From: Gammaproteobacteria bacterium | GTDB taxonomy: Bacteria > Pseudomonadota > Gammaproteobacteria > GCA-001735895 | Assembly (NCBI GenBank): GCA_027293245.1 | Contig: JAPUFZ010000196.1 | Coordinates: 1 to 15,876, forward strand | Length of the DNA stretch: 15,876 bases | Direction of reading: 5' to 3' | Shown: positions 1 to 8,923 of the stretch, in pieces | Layout: every line of letters begins with the position of its first letter | Numbering within the stretch: the first letter of the stretch is position 1 | The notes under the pieces: model-generated | What the model was told of the DNA's origin: nothing | Seen by the model: only the letters and a program-made list of their open reading frames with translations | Database searches by the model: none | Program-made: the position numbers and the translations under genes

Positions 1-900
1 CGGGTCGAGCTTTACCTTTTCTTCCAGGATAATTTGTTTGACTACCCGAATACCAAACGACGCATGTAAAACCTCGTCGCGCATGATGTACTGTAGTTGA
101 TCACCGGTTCCCTTCAACAGGCCTCGGCGTTGCAATGCAAAAATAGGACTGAATCCGTTATAGAACCAGGTGCCTTCGAAAACTCCGGCAAAGAAGGTGT
201 AAGCAAGAACGAAATTCTCCAGTTCATCCCGATCAGTTAAATCGATATTAGAGCGTAATACCGAGTCGAGTCTCTGGTTACAAAGCTGGATTTTGTGATG
301 GATTTCAGGCACAACACGGTAGCGGTTGTAAATTTCTCCCTGATCGAGGCCAATAGATTCGATGCAATGCTGATAAGTCCAGGTATGCACCGCCTCTTCA
401 TAAACCTGGCGTGCCTGATATATTTGTAATTCAGGGGCCGTCATTTTTTCCATCACTGCGATACCGATGTTGCGCATCGCCAAAATATCTGAAGTAGTTA
501 AATAGGACAGTACGTTTTCATAAACATGACGTTCTTCCAGTGTTAATTTGTGCGCATAATCATGCACATCCTGGGTCATGTTGATGTCCAGGGGTGTCCA
601 GTGATTTTTATTGGCATTTAAAAAATACTCCCAGGCCCAGGGGTATTTAAAAGGTGCCAGCTGGTTAATATCAGCCAGACCATTAACCACTCGTTTGTCA
701 TCGGCGTTAATCGGTTTTATCGCAACCGGACTGATAATCGGCCTCTGGACGTCGGCAATTTTGGTTTCAGCGTCCGGCATCCGGCGAAGATCGAGTCCTA
801 CAGGCGTGCTCGCGGGTTCTGTGCCAGGAACTGAAGATTCCAGGTTCGGCTCTGGCATCCTCGGTGCGGGTGCTGCTAAAGGGTCATCCCAATTCAGCAT
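1..900 (-). CDS. nrdB: Ribonucleoside-diphosphate reductase class I, small (radical) subunit NrdB, 3'-truncated by window edge
   Basis: This is the small subunit of aerobic class I ribonucleotide reductase. It houses the di-iron centre and tyrosyl radical that start reduction of ribonucleoside diphosphates by NrdA in the cytoplasm. The 300 visible codons are open to the window edge, so the C-terminal tail that docks on NrdA is missing. The whole metal site is visible: Asp138 (TTSD), Glu169 and His172 (EEAVH), Glu242 (FEGTWFY), Glu276 and His279 (RDEVLH). Tyr176, four residues after His172, matches the radical tyrosine. About 80 residues rich in Pro and Ala precede the conserved core, as in long Pseudomonas-type NrdB; there is no ATP-cone in this extension. 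The ATG at 900 has a good AGGAGA ribosome site about 7 bases upstream. It lies 60 bp downstream of nrdA and is surely co-transcribed with it. Confidence 0.96.
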   Translation of the reverse strand, partial: MLNWDDPLAAPAPRMPEPNLESSVPGTEPASTPVGLDLRRMPDAETKIADVQRPIISPVAIKPINADDKRVVNGLADINQLAPFKYPWAWEYFLNANKNHWTPLDINMTQDVHDYAHKLTLEERHVYENVLSYLTTSDILAMRNIGIAVMEKMTAPELQIYQARQVYEEAVHTWTYQHCIESIGLDQGEIYNRYRVVPEIHHKIQLCNQRLDSVLRSNIDLTDRDELENFVLAYTFFAGVFEGTWFYNGFSPIFALQRRGLLKGTGDQLQYIMRDEVLHASFGIRVVKQIILEEKVKLDP

Positions 901-960
901 AGTGGTCTCCTGGTATAATATTTTTGTTGGTATACATTGAGTCGATAAGTAATGGGTTGA

Positions 961-3816
<2,856 letters not shown>

Positions 3817-3864
3817 TTAAATTTAATTCCGTGATATCTAAATTTCTATTCTTTGATCGAACCT

Positions 3865-3890
3865 GTTTAATCGAACCTTCCTGATTAAAC
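3865..3890. repeat. Short inverted repeat in the nrdA leader
   Basis: GTTTAAT (3865-3871) and ATTAAAC (3884-3890) are exact reverse complements with a 12-base spacer. The flanking sequence also repeats TCGAACCT at 3857-3864 and 3871-3878. The sequence is AT-rich, so chance is a fair explanation. It lies 49-75 bases before the nrdA start. Confidence 0.3.
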
Positions 3891-3940
3891 TTGCTTTATC
3901 CAATTTTTTATCAAACTTTCCGTTTGGGATAAATTAAAAG

Positions 3941-4042
3941 TCAATTTTTGTCGACTTTGTGAACTTCTTCACACTCGTTTTGTCGTGTTCCCCAGAGCCC
4001 AAATTCATCCGGCCAATATTTCCCCATAATATCTGAATACAC
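3941..4042 (-). CDS. Possible short leader ORF upstream of nrdA (28-33 codons), unproven
   Basis: A small open frame in the nrdA leader runs from GTG at 4042 or ATG at 4027 to TGA at 3941-3943. From the ATG it encodes 28 residues and begins MGKYWPDEFGLWGTRQNE, with two tryptophans and an acidic middle. The frame is open further upstream, to about codon 42, without a usual start. No convincing ribosome site is visible before either start. I recognise no family. It ends 124 bp before nrdA. It may be a leader peptide, a small protein, or chance. Confidence 0.2.
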   Translation of the reverse strand: MYSDIMGKYWPDEFGLWGTRQNECEEVHKVDKN

Positions 4043-4062
4043 CTGCGGCGATTTCTTTCCCG

Positions 4063-4092
4063 TTGACAGTTAAAGTAATTTATAACTGTCAA
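4063..4092. repeat. Perfect 10-bp inverted repeat in the nrdA leader
   Basis: TTGACAGTTA (4063-4072) and TAACTGTCAA (4083-4092) are exact reverse complements separated by 10 bases. If transcription starts near 4159, this would form a hairpin about 70 nucleotides into the nrdA leader. No T-run follows, so it is not an intrinsic terminator. It could be an RNA structure or an operator for an unidentified dimeric regulator. Confidence 0.6.
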
Positions 4093-4165
4093 TTCCAAGT
4101 GTTTGTATTGTTAGGAAACCGAGCCGCCTTTAACTCATACGGTATTGTTATAATATGGTGACCTA

Positions 4166-4194
4166 ATTATAGTCCTCAAAATCGAAAAACACAA
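4166..4194 (-). promoter_or_regulatory. Candidate sigma-70 promoter of nrdAB
   Basis: Read on the minus strand, a perfect -10 hexamer TATAAT (4171-4166) lies 17 bases after a -35-like TTGTGT (4194-4189). The -35 element is inside NrdR box 1, so a bound NrdR would block RNA polymerase. Transcription would start near 4159, giving a leader of about 340 nucleotides before the nrdA ATG. The hexamers and spacing are seen; promoter use is inferred. Confidence 0.65.
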
Positions 4195-4204
4195 TATAAT
4201 GTGG
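4189..4204. promoter_or_regulatory. NrdR box 1 (proximal to nrdA)
   Basis: ACACAATATAATGTGG matches the palindromic NrdR consensus acaCwAtATaTwGtgt at 14 of 16 positions. NrdR is the ATP/dATP-sensing repressor of ribonucleotide reductase genes and normally binds a pair of such boxes. This one overlaps the -35 element of the candidate nrdAB promoter. Confidence 0.8.
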
Positions 4205-4220
4205 TTTGATTCGGGCTAAA

Positions 4221-4236
4221 CTACCTTATATTGTGT
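4221..4236. promoter_or_regulatory. NrdR box 2 (distal to nrdA)
   Basis: CTACCTTATATTGTGT matches the NrdR consensus at 12 of 16 positions; its right half, TATATTGTGT, is perfect. It begins exactly 32 bp from the start of box 1, about three helical turns, which is the usual spacing of paired NrdR boxes. That spacing supports a real operator pair even though the left half of this box is weak. Confidence 0.75.
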
Positions 4237-4243
4237 ATTAACT

Positions 4244-4252
4244 TGTGGACTG
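4244..4252 (-). promoter_or_regulatory. Imperfect second DnaA box
   Basis: The plus-strand TGTGGACTG differs at two of nine positions from the DnaA box in this orientation (TGTGGATAA). It lies exactly 22 bp, about two helical turns, from the perfect box at 4266-4274 and has the same orientation. Its position, rather than its match, is the main argument for it. Confidence 0.4.
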
Positions 4253-4265
4253 CCTGGGCAAAACT

Positions 4266-4274
4266 TGTGGATAA
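4266..4274 (-). promoter_or_regulatory. DnaA box, perfect, upstream of nrdA
   Basis: On the minus strand this reads TTATCCACA, the strongest consensus DnaA box. It lies about 110 bp upstream of the predicted nrdA transcription start. DnaA boxes upstream of nrdAB are known in E. coli, where they link dNTP supply to replication initiation. A 9-bp direct repeat, ACTTGTGGA, occurs at 4241-4249 and 4263-4271, so this box has an imperfect partner 22 bp away. Confidence 0.65.
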
Positions 4275-4385
4275 ACGGGTATAAACAAGTGAAAATGGCG
4301 CCCGCAAGGGTTTTTAGTAAATAATGCGCAAACTTATTGTTGACCGATTTAATAAAAATTAATTGGCAGTTTAGAATTGAATTCG

Positions 4386-5309
4386 ATGCATAAAAAGAAT
4401 GAAAAAATAACCAGACCACCGGCCTTCAGGTTAGGAATCGATCTCGGGGGCAGCAAAACCGAAGTGGTAGTCCTGGATGGTGATTTACAGGTGATTTTCC
4501 GAAAGCGTGTCCCTACTCCGGCGCATGAATACGAGGCCATCCTGACCATGATCGTGGATCTCGTGAGCGAAGCCAGCACCACTTTAGGTGGCAGGCCGAG
4601 TGTTGGCATAGGCACACCCGGAGGCATCTCCCCCGGTACCGGCAGGTTGAGAAATTCAAATACGCGTTGCCTGAACGGGAAACCCTTCCAGCTCGACATT
4701 GAGAGGCGTCTGGATTGTGCTGTGAAACTTCAAAACGATGCCAACTGTTTTACCCTGTCAGAAGCTTTGAACGGTGCGGGAAAGGGTTTTGTAACAGTGT
4801 TTGGCGTGATATTGGGAACCGGTACCGGCGGTGGGCTGGTGGTGAATCGACAGTTATTGACCGGCCCCAATGCGATTGCCGGTGAATGGGGCCATAATCC
4901 CTTGCCCTGGGTAAGCGAGACCGATGAATCAACACTGTGTTACTGCGGCAAGCACGGCTGTATTGAGACCTATATTTCAGGTAGCGGTCTGGCGAATAAC
5001 TTTCAAAAGCGAACCGGCGTGGTGTTAAGCAGTGAGCAAATAGTGCTGGCAGCGCAGAGTGGAGACAAGAATTGTGTAGCGGCCATGGAAATTTATTTTG
5101 ATCAATTGGCCAGATCTCTGGCGCATGTTATCAATATCATCGATCCCGATGCGGTTGTGCTCGGTGGCGGCATGTCAAATATCAAAGAGATTTACCGGCA
5201 ATTGCCTGACAGGCTTCAGTCTTATGTCTTCTCCGATAGGGTTGTGACCCCGATATTACCCGCCTTACACGGGGATGCGAGTGGTGTTTTTGGCGCCGCA
5301 ATGCTGTAG
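4386..5309 (+). CDS. mak: ROK-family sugar kinase, Mak-type fructokinase
   Basis: Cytoplasmic ATP-dependent sugar kinase of the ROK family, 307 residues from the ATG chosen here. The phosphate-binding motif GIDLGGSKTE lies at 17-26 and the catalytic Asp118 in NDAN. The ATP-site glycines are at 144-150 (GTGTGGG). The ROK zinc site is complete: His170 (EWGH), Cys185, Cys187 and Cys192 (CYCGKHGC). The stretches AGEWGHNPLPW and GCIETYISG resemble E. coli Mak (manno-fructokinase) more closely than NagK, so fructose is the best guess for substrate, though ROK specificity is hard to read from sequence. An upstream in-frame TTG at 4377 would add three residues; neither start has a strong ribosome site. 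It diverges from nrdA and converges on mgtE with a 38-bp gap. No sugar transporter or isomerase is next to it. Confidence 0.88.
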   Translation: MHKKNEKITRPPAFRLGIDLGGSKTEVVVLDGDLQVIFRKRVPTPAHEYEAILTMIVDLVSEASTTLGGRPSVGIGTPGGISPGTGRLRNSNTRCLNGKPFQLDIERRLDCAVKLQNDANCFTLSEALNGAGKGFVTVFGVILGTGTGGGLVVNRQLLTGPNAIAGEWGHNPLPWVSETDESTLCYCGKHGCIETYISGSGLANNFQKRTGVVLSSEQIVLAAQSGDKNCVAAMEIYFDQLARSLAHVINIIDPDAVVLGGGMSNIKEIYRQLPDRLQSYVFSDRVVTPILPALHGDASGVFGAAML

Positions 5310-5347
5310 GCCACATTTGAAGGAGCATCTGATTGAGTTTCCCCGGG

Positions 5348-6697
5348 CTAGCCTAGCACCAGGGTTGCCAGGCCGAGAAATGCGATTATCCCGACTACAT
5401 CGGTCACCGTAGTCAGTACAACACCCCCGGCAATCGCAGGGTCAATACCGAATTGGCGCAGCAAAATGGGGATTACAGCCCCGGCGAATGCGCCGGTAAT
5501 CAAGTTTACCAGTAAGGCAAATCCGATAATGGCGCCAATGCTATAGTTTTCAAACCAGAAAACAGAAAACGTTGCGACTACCAGCGCCCAGACCAAACCG
5601 TTCAGTATGCCGATAGAAATTTCTTTTTTAATCAAGGACCTGTAGTTTGAACTACCCAGCTGACCAAGCGCTATACCACGGATAACCAGGGTCAGGGTTT
5701 GCGAACCAGCGATGCCTCCCATACTGGGTACGATGGTGAGCAGAATTGCCAGGGCTACCACCTGGTCGAGAATATCTTCGAAAATACCGATCGCTCCAGC
5801 GGCGAGAAATGCAGTCAGCAAATTTATTCCCAGCCACAGGCCTCGTCTTTTGGCACTGACCAGCGCGGGTGAAAACATATCTTCTTCGCCGGCTAGACCC
5901 GCCATACTCATTATTGAATGCTCACTTTCATCACGTATGACGTCAACCACATCATCGATCGTGATGCGGCCAATCAACTTGTGTTGTTCGTCAACTATCG
6001 GTGCACTAACAAGATCATAATTTTCGAATTCACGTGCGACTTCTGTATCCGCTAGATGCGCGTGCATCGCGCTCACGTCAGTACGCATGATAATTTTTAC
6101 CAGTACCTCGGGATCATTGGTGAGCAGGTCACGTAAATACAGCGAACCAAGGTAGTGATCGTGACGATCAGTGACAAATAACTGGTCGGTATGATCGGGC
6201 ATTTCACCACGTATTCGAAGATAACGCAGCACTACATCCAGTGTGACATCGGCACGGATAGTGATCTGGTCGATGTTCATCAATCCACCGGCCGTGTCGT
6301 CGCTGTAAGATAATACTGATTCTAGCTTTTTACGTTTTTGTGCATCAAGCGTGTGCAGAATGTTGACCAGTTTTTCGGTCGGCAGCGAGAGAATGATATC
6401 GGCCTGGTCATCTACATCGGGTAGTGTTTCGATGATTGTAGCGATCTCTCTGGGGCTGAGTTCCCTTAATATGTTGTCGCGGACCTCGTCACCGGTTTCG
6501 AGCAAAACCGCACCCAGCAAGAGGGGATCAATGAGGGGCCAGAGCAGATCGCGCTGTTGCGAAGGCAGTGAATCGAGCAGGCTGGAAATTTCCGCAACGT
6601 TAATGCCATCCAGAATTTCCAGAATAGCATCATTATCATCGGCATCCAGGGTTGCCGACAGGTCTTGCCGTAAGCGTTCGATATTGTCTTCAATCAT
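5348..6697 (-). CDS. mgtE: Magnesium transporter MgtE
   Basis: Inner-membrane Mg2+ channel/transporter of the MgtE family, 449 residues, the normal length. The cytoplasmic N domain (about 1-135) is followed by two CBS domains (about 141-260) that sense intracellular Mg2+ and close the pore. Five predicted membrane helices occupy about 285-448. Conserved pore signatures are visible: PSMGGIAGSQTL (324-335), DPAIAGG (419-425) and TTVTDVVG, whose Asp433 likely matches the Mg2+-binding Asp432 of the Thermus protein. The ATG at 6697 has no clear ribosome site, but the family-like N-terminus supports it. It lies 135 bp downstream of ptsO on the same strand. No riboswitch or convincing promoter was found in that gap, so read-through from ptsO or an unseen promoter are both possible. 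Confidence 0.95.
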   Translation of the reverse strand: MIEDNIERLRQDLSATLDADDNDAILEILDGINVAEISSLLDSLPSQQRDLLWPLIDPLLLGAVLLETGDEVRDNILRELSPREIATIIETLPDVDDQADIILSLPTEKLVNILHTLDAQKRKKLESVLSYSDDTAGGLMNIDQITIRADVTLDVVLRYLRIRGEMPDHTDQLFVTDRHDHYLGSLYLRDLLTNDPEVLVKIIMRTDVSAMHAHLADTEVAREFENYDLVSAPIVDEQHKLIGRITIDDVVDVIRDESEHSIMSMAGLAGEEDMFSPALVSAKRRGLWLGINLLTAFLAAGAIGIFEDILDQVVALAILLTIVPSMGGIAGSQTLTLVIRGIALGQLGSSNYRSLIKKEISIGILNGLVWALVVATFSVFWFENYSIGAIIGFALLVNLITGAFAGAVIPILLRQFGIDPAIAGGVVLTTVTDVVGIIAFLGLATLVLG

Positions 6698-6832
6698 GAT
6701 TCTGATTGTCGGCTAAATTAAGAGGGAGTGTAACAGACAGCTTGTTATCTACTAGTCTGCATTAGGAACGCTCAGCCAACTGATGAACCCCTTGCTCATT
6801 TCAACAACGAGGGGCCCGGGTAAATTAAGGGT

Positions 6833-7102
6833 TTACTCGGCTTCGTCGAAACCGCTGTCGATTAGATGGACGATTGCTTTCATGCAGTCTTGTTCGTCGT
6901 TACCGTCTACCTCGAGAAGAATTTCTGTGCCTTTGCTTGCGGCCAGCATCATTACCCCCATGATGCTTTTGGCATTGATCCGATTGCCCTGCTTGTCGAT
7001 GAAGACCTCACTTTCAAACTGGCTTGCCCTGTTGACTAGCTTGGAGGCGGCGCGGGCGTGTAAGCCAAGTTTATTGATAATGGTAAGCTTTTGCGAAATC
7101 AT
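6833..7102 (-). CDS. ptsO: Nitrogen-PTS phosphocarrier protein NPr (HPr family)
   Basis: Small HPr-like phosphocarrier, 89 residues, that passes phosphate from EI-Ntr (PtsP) to EIIA-Ntr (PtsN). The phosphorylatable His15 is in GLHARAA (13-19), and the Ser46 region (INAKSIMGVMML) is conserved. The start is the ATG at 7102: GGAG lies 9 bases upstream and the protein then begins at the normal HPr position. A longer open frame reaching 7258 would add 52 unconserved residues overlapping the end of rapZ, and I reject it. Its place after ptsN and rapZ argues for NPr rather than the sugar-PTS HPr. The gap to rapZ is 85 bp. The ptsP gene is not in the window. Confidence 0.94.
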   Translation of the reverse strand: MISQKLTIINKLGLHARAASKLVNRASQFESEVFIDKQGNRINAKSIMGVMMLAASKGTEILLEVDGNDEQDCMKAIVHLIDSGFDEAE

Positions 7103-7187
7103 TATTACTGGCTCCGTAGAATAGAGGTTGCCGTAGCAATAAGTTCCTGGCCGATTAAATTGTGCGTAATGATCAGAATATTGACAC

Positions 7188-8045
7188 TCATGACAGATCT
7201 CTGTGGTGCACCGAGGCGTTGTATCGGATTTGCTGTAGCTCGGAAGCAATTTTATCAACCAGATAAACTGATCGATGCTGACCGCCGGTACAGCCGATCG
7301 ATATTGTCATGTAACTGCGATTTTCCTTTTCAAAGCAGGGTATCCAGGTTTCTAGAAAATCGAGGATCGAATCGAACATGGCATTAACTTCCTCAAAACC
7401 CTGCAGGTACTGGATTACTGAATCATCTTTACCGCTGAGTGATTTGAGTTGATCTTCCCAGTAGGGATTGGGCAGGCAACGAACATCGAAAACGAAATCA
7501 GTATCTGCGGGCAGGCCGTGTTTGAATCCAAACGACTGGATCAAAATCGCGAGCCCAGTCCCACTGTCCGGCAACAACCGGTTGATGATAGTTTGTCGCA
7601 GTTCGTGAACATTGAATGTGGTGGTATCTATAATGAGGTCGGCATTGGAATATATATTGGATAACAGATTTCGTTCCAGTTGTATGACTTCGATCAGGGG
7701 TAAACCGCTCTTCGACAACGGGTGTTTGCGCCTGGTTTCACTGAACCGGCTCAATAGCTTTTTGATATCAGAGGTCAAAAATAAAATCTCCACAGAGATT
7801 TCTAATGACCTGATCTGATTGATTATCGCATCGAATCGGTCCATATCGTCGACACCACTCCTGGCATCTATTGCGACAGCGATTAAATCGTATAGCACTG
7901 GCTTCGAGTGGGTCATCTTCTCGATAAATTCCGGTAACAGTCCAACCGGGAGATTGTCGACGCAAAAGTAACCAGCATCTTCCAGCGTGTGCAGGGCGAC
8001 AGTTTTGCCTGATCCTGAGAGACCACTGACAATAACCAATTTCAC
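7188..8045 (-). CDS. rapZ: RNase adapter protein RapZ
   Basis: P-loop protein, 285 residues, which in E. coli binds the small RNA GlmZ and hands it to RNase E. It thereby tunes glucosamine-6-phosphate synthase and cell-envelope precursor supply. Walker A is at 8-15 (GLSGSGKT). The conserved RFSETRRKHPL (100-110), SFGFKHGLP (171-179) and DVRCLPNPYW (187-196) are present. The C-terminal RNA-binding domain carries GCTGGQHRSV (251-260). The start is GTG at 8045 with AGGA about 10 bases upstream. It sits between ptsN and ptsO as in most Gammaproteobacteria, but 314 bp separate it from ptsN because of the palindromic element at 8136-8351. Whether GlmY/GlmZ exist in this organism cannot be seen here. 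Confidence 0.96.
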   Translation of the reverse strand: MKLVIVSGLSGSGKTVALHTLEDAGYFCVDNLPVGLLPEFIEKMTHSKPVLYDLIAVAIDARSGVDDMDRFDAIINQIRSLEISVEILFLTSDIKKLLSRFSETRRKHPLSKSGLPLIEVIQLERNLLSNIYSNADLIIDTTTFNVHELRQTIINRLLPDSGTGLAILIQSFGFKHGLPADTDFVFDVRCLPNPYWEDQLKSLSGKDDSVIQYLQGFEEVNAMFDSILDFLETWIPCFEKENRSYMTISIGCTGGQHRSVYLVDKIASELQQIRYNASVHHRDLS

Positions 8046-8359
8046 CGCATAGTTCCTGCGGTAAGGCTACCAGGGGGTTTATTCATTAGGTCAGTTGTAG
8101 TTTCTGTTGATACCGATGTAAAAATTCGCGAATTTCTAGCCCGCATTTCTCACCAGGGGGCGGGATGGCGGTTCCCGGCTCCTGCCTACACCGCATTCGT
8201 GCTTCCTTACACATCATCGCGCAGGGCTTTGGATTCACAAGGGATTTTCTGAAGGAGCGGAATAACCGTGCGTATTGCCGACTGAAGAAAATACCTTGTG
8301 GATTCAAAGAACAAGCGAGGGCCCGTCATCCTGGTGAGAAATGCGAGCTAGTGCCGGTC
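8046..8359. other. Enlarged ptsN-rapZ intergenic region
   Basis: This 314-base gap interrupts an otherwise compact operon. Most of it is the inverted-repeat element at 8136-8351. Between the element and the rapZ start (8046-8135) are 90 bases with a 14-bp perfect palindrome AAATTCGCGAATTT (8122-8135), which abuts the element's end. Open frames crossing the gap on both strands resemble no protein family that I recognise and seem to be by-products of the repeat. No terminator with a T-run was seen. Confidence 0.7.
8136..8351. mobile_element. MITE-like palindromic repeat element between ptsN and rapZ
   Basis: Terminal inverted repeats of 22 bp (8136-8157 and 8330-8351) match at 21 of 22 positions; each begins CTAG at its outer end. 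An inner pair of arms, 8227-8250 and 8286-8309, matches at 21 of 24, leaving a 35-base centre that itself pairs weakly. The two halves are unequal: 69 bases separate outer and inner arms on the left but 20 on the right. No transposase or credible ORF is inside. This fits a non-autonomous miniature transposable element or a large REP/BIME-like palindrome. I see no clear target duplication. In mRNA it would fold into a long hairpin within the ptsN-rapZ transcript. Confidence 0.7.
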
Positions 8360-8812
8360 TCATTGCTCAGCCGTATGAATGATACGAGCAACCTCATCAT
8401 TCGATTCGGCACTACGAATCGCTTCACGAATCTCGGTTTGGGAGAAAATTTTCGCCAGAGACGACAAAATTTGCAGGTGTTCGTCGGTCGCATTTTCGGG
8501 AATGATGATGGTGAAAACCAGGTCGACCGGTTTGTTATCGGGGGCCTCAAATTTCACTGGCTGGTCAAGTCGAATGAAACAGCCAATCGTAGTTTCGAGA
8601 TTGGATAGCCGGGCGTGGGGTATCGCAAAACCATTGCCGAGACCTGTGCTTCCGAGCCGTTCGCGGTCGAGCAGGTTACTATAAATTTTCGACCGGGGTA
8701 GATCGAACTGGTCGGCAACGGTGTTGGAAATGAATTCCAGGAGCCTTTTTTTACTCGAGATATCTGTATCGATGAAGATACGATCTGGAGACAAAATTGC
8801 TGAAATTGTCAT
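8360..8812 (-). CDS. ptsN: Nitrogen regulatory EIIA-Ntr protein PtsN
   Basis: EIIA-type domain protein, 150 residues, the end acceptor of the nitrogen phosphotransfer chain (PtsP to NPr to PtsN). In other bacteria its phosphorylation state adjusts potassium transport and other regulators. The phosphorylated His66 lies in GFAIPHAR (61-68). The remaining fold is typical: LLDRERLGSTGLGNG before the histidine and TIIIPENATDEHLQILSSLAK after it. The ATG at 8812 gives the normal length; no strong ribosome site precedes it. It follows hpf by 111 bp, a gap that contains an intrinsic terminator and a candidate promoter. Its stop is only 8 bp from the palindromic element at 8136-8351. Confidence 0.95.
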   Translation of the reverse strand: MTISAILSPDRIFIDTDISSKKRLLEFISNTVADQFDLPRSKIYSNLLDRERLGSTGLGNGFAIPHARLSNLETTIGCFIRLDQPVKFEAPDNKPVDLVFTIIIPENATDEHLQILSSLAKIFSQTEIREAIRSAESNDEVARIIHTAEQ

Positions 8813-8854
8813 TGACTAGAAAGCTTGAAAACCGGTTGCCTTAAATATGCGCGA

Positions 8855-8882
8855 ATCTTATCCCAATCCTTCGAGTATGCAA
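8855..8882 (-). promoter_or_regulatory. Candidate promoter for ptsN-rapZ-ptsO
   Basis: On the minus strand, TTGCAT (8882-8877) and TAAGAT (8860-8855) are separated by 16 bases. Each matches its sigma-70 hexamer at 4 of 6 positions. It begins 5 bases after the T-run of the hpf terminator and would start transcription near 8848, 36 bases before ptsN. The position makes biological sense, but the match is modest. Confidence 0.35.
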
Positions 8883-8887
8883 GTCCT

Positions 8888-8916
8888 AAAAAAGGCGGAG
8901 TATTCACTGCTCCGCC
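8888..8916 (-). terminator. Rho-independent terminator after hpf
   Basis: Read leftward, GGCGGAG (8916-8910) pairs perfectly with CTCCGCC (8900-8894) around a 9-base loop, and TTTTTT (8893-8888) follows at once. The stem starts 7 bases after the hpf stop codon. It is a textbook intrinsic terminator for the rpoN-hpf transcript and lies inside the usual rpoN-hpf-ptsN-rapZ-ptsO operon. Confidence 0.9.
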
Positions 8917-8923
8917 TCTCAAT

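Larger units (their letters stand above)
3817..4376. other. Divergent intergenic control region and long nrdA leader
   Basis: This 560-base gap separates nrdA (leftward) from the ROK kinase (rightward) and is AT-rich. From right to left it holds DnaA-box-like sites (4244-4274), two NrdR-box-like sites (4189-4236), a candidate nrdA promoter (4166-4194) and about 340 bases of leader. The leader contains a 10-bp inverted repeat (4063-4092), a possible 28-33 codon ORF (3941-4042) and a 7-bp inverted repeat (3865-3890). No longer gene is visible here on either strand. I could not define a convincing promoter for the kinase. Confidence 0.8.

Noticed and set aside
611..940. 109-codon plus-strand open frame opposite nrdB
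   Set aside because: nrdB on the other strand is intact with all metal ligands; this frame covers the antisense of its N-terminus.
4206..4232. TTGATT and TATATT as a plus-strand promoter for the ROK kinase
   Set aside because: The spacer is only 15 bases and it would lie over NrdR box 2 with a leader of about 150 bases; possible, but not supportable from sequence alone.
4299..4316. CCC-GCAA-GGG followed by TTTTT as a plus-strand terminator
   Set aside because: The stem is only 3 bp, too short for an intrinsic terminator, and it would stop transcription just before the kinase.
4349..4699. 116-codon minus-strand open frame opposite the ROK kinase
   Set aside because: Antisense to the conserved N-terminal ROK domain and without any motif.
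6776..6830. CCCCT/AGGGG stem after ptsO as a terminator
   Set aside because: Five pairs around a long loop with no T-run after it in the minus direction; too weak to call.
7103..7258. 52-residue N-terminal extension of NPr
   Set aside because: It overlaps the rapZ coding end in another frame and has no HPr similarity; the ATG at 7102 has a good ribosome site and gives the standard HPr length.
8086..8307. 73-codon minus-strand open frame between ptsN and rapZ
   Set aside because: It is made largely of the inverted-repeat element and has no recognisable family, so I treat it as an incidental frame.
8165..8608. 147-codon plus-strand open frame crossing the palindromic element and the end of ptsN
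   Set aside because: Half lies in the repeat and half is antisense to ptsN, which shows a full EIIA-Ntr motif. No recognisable protein family.
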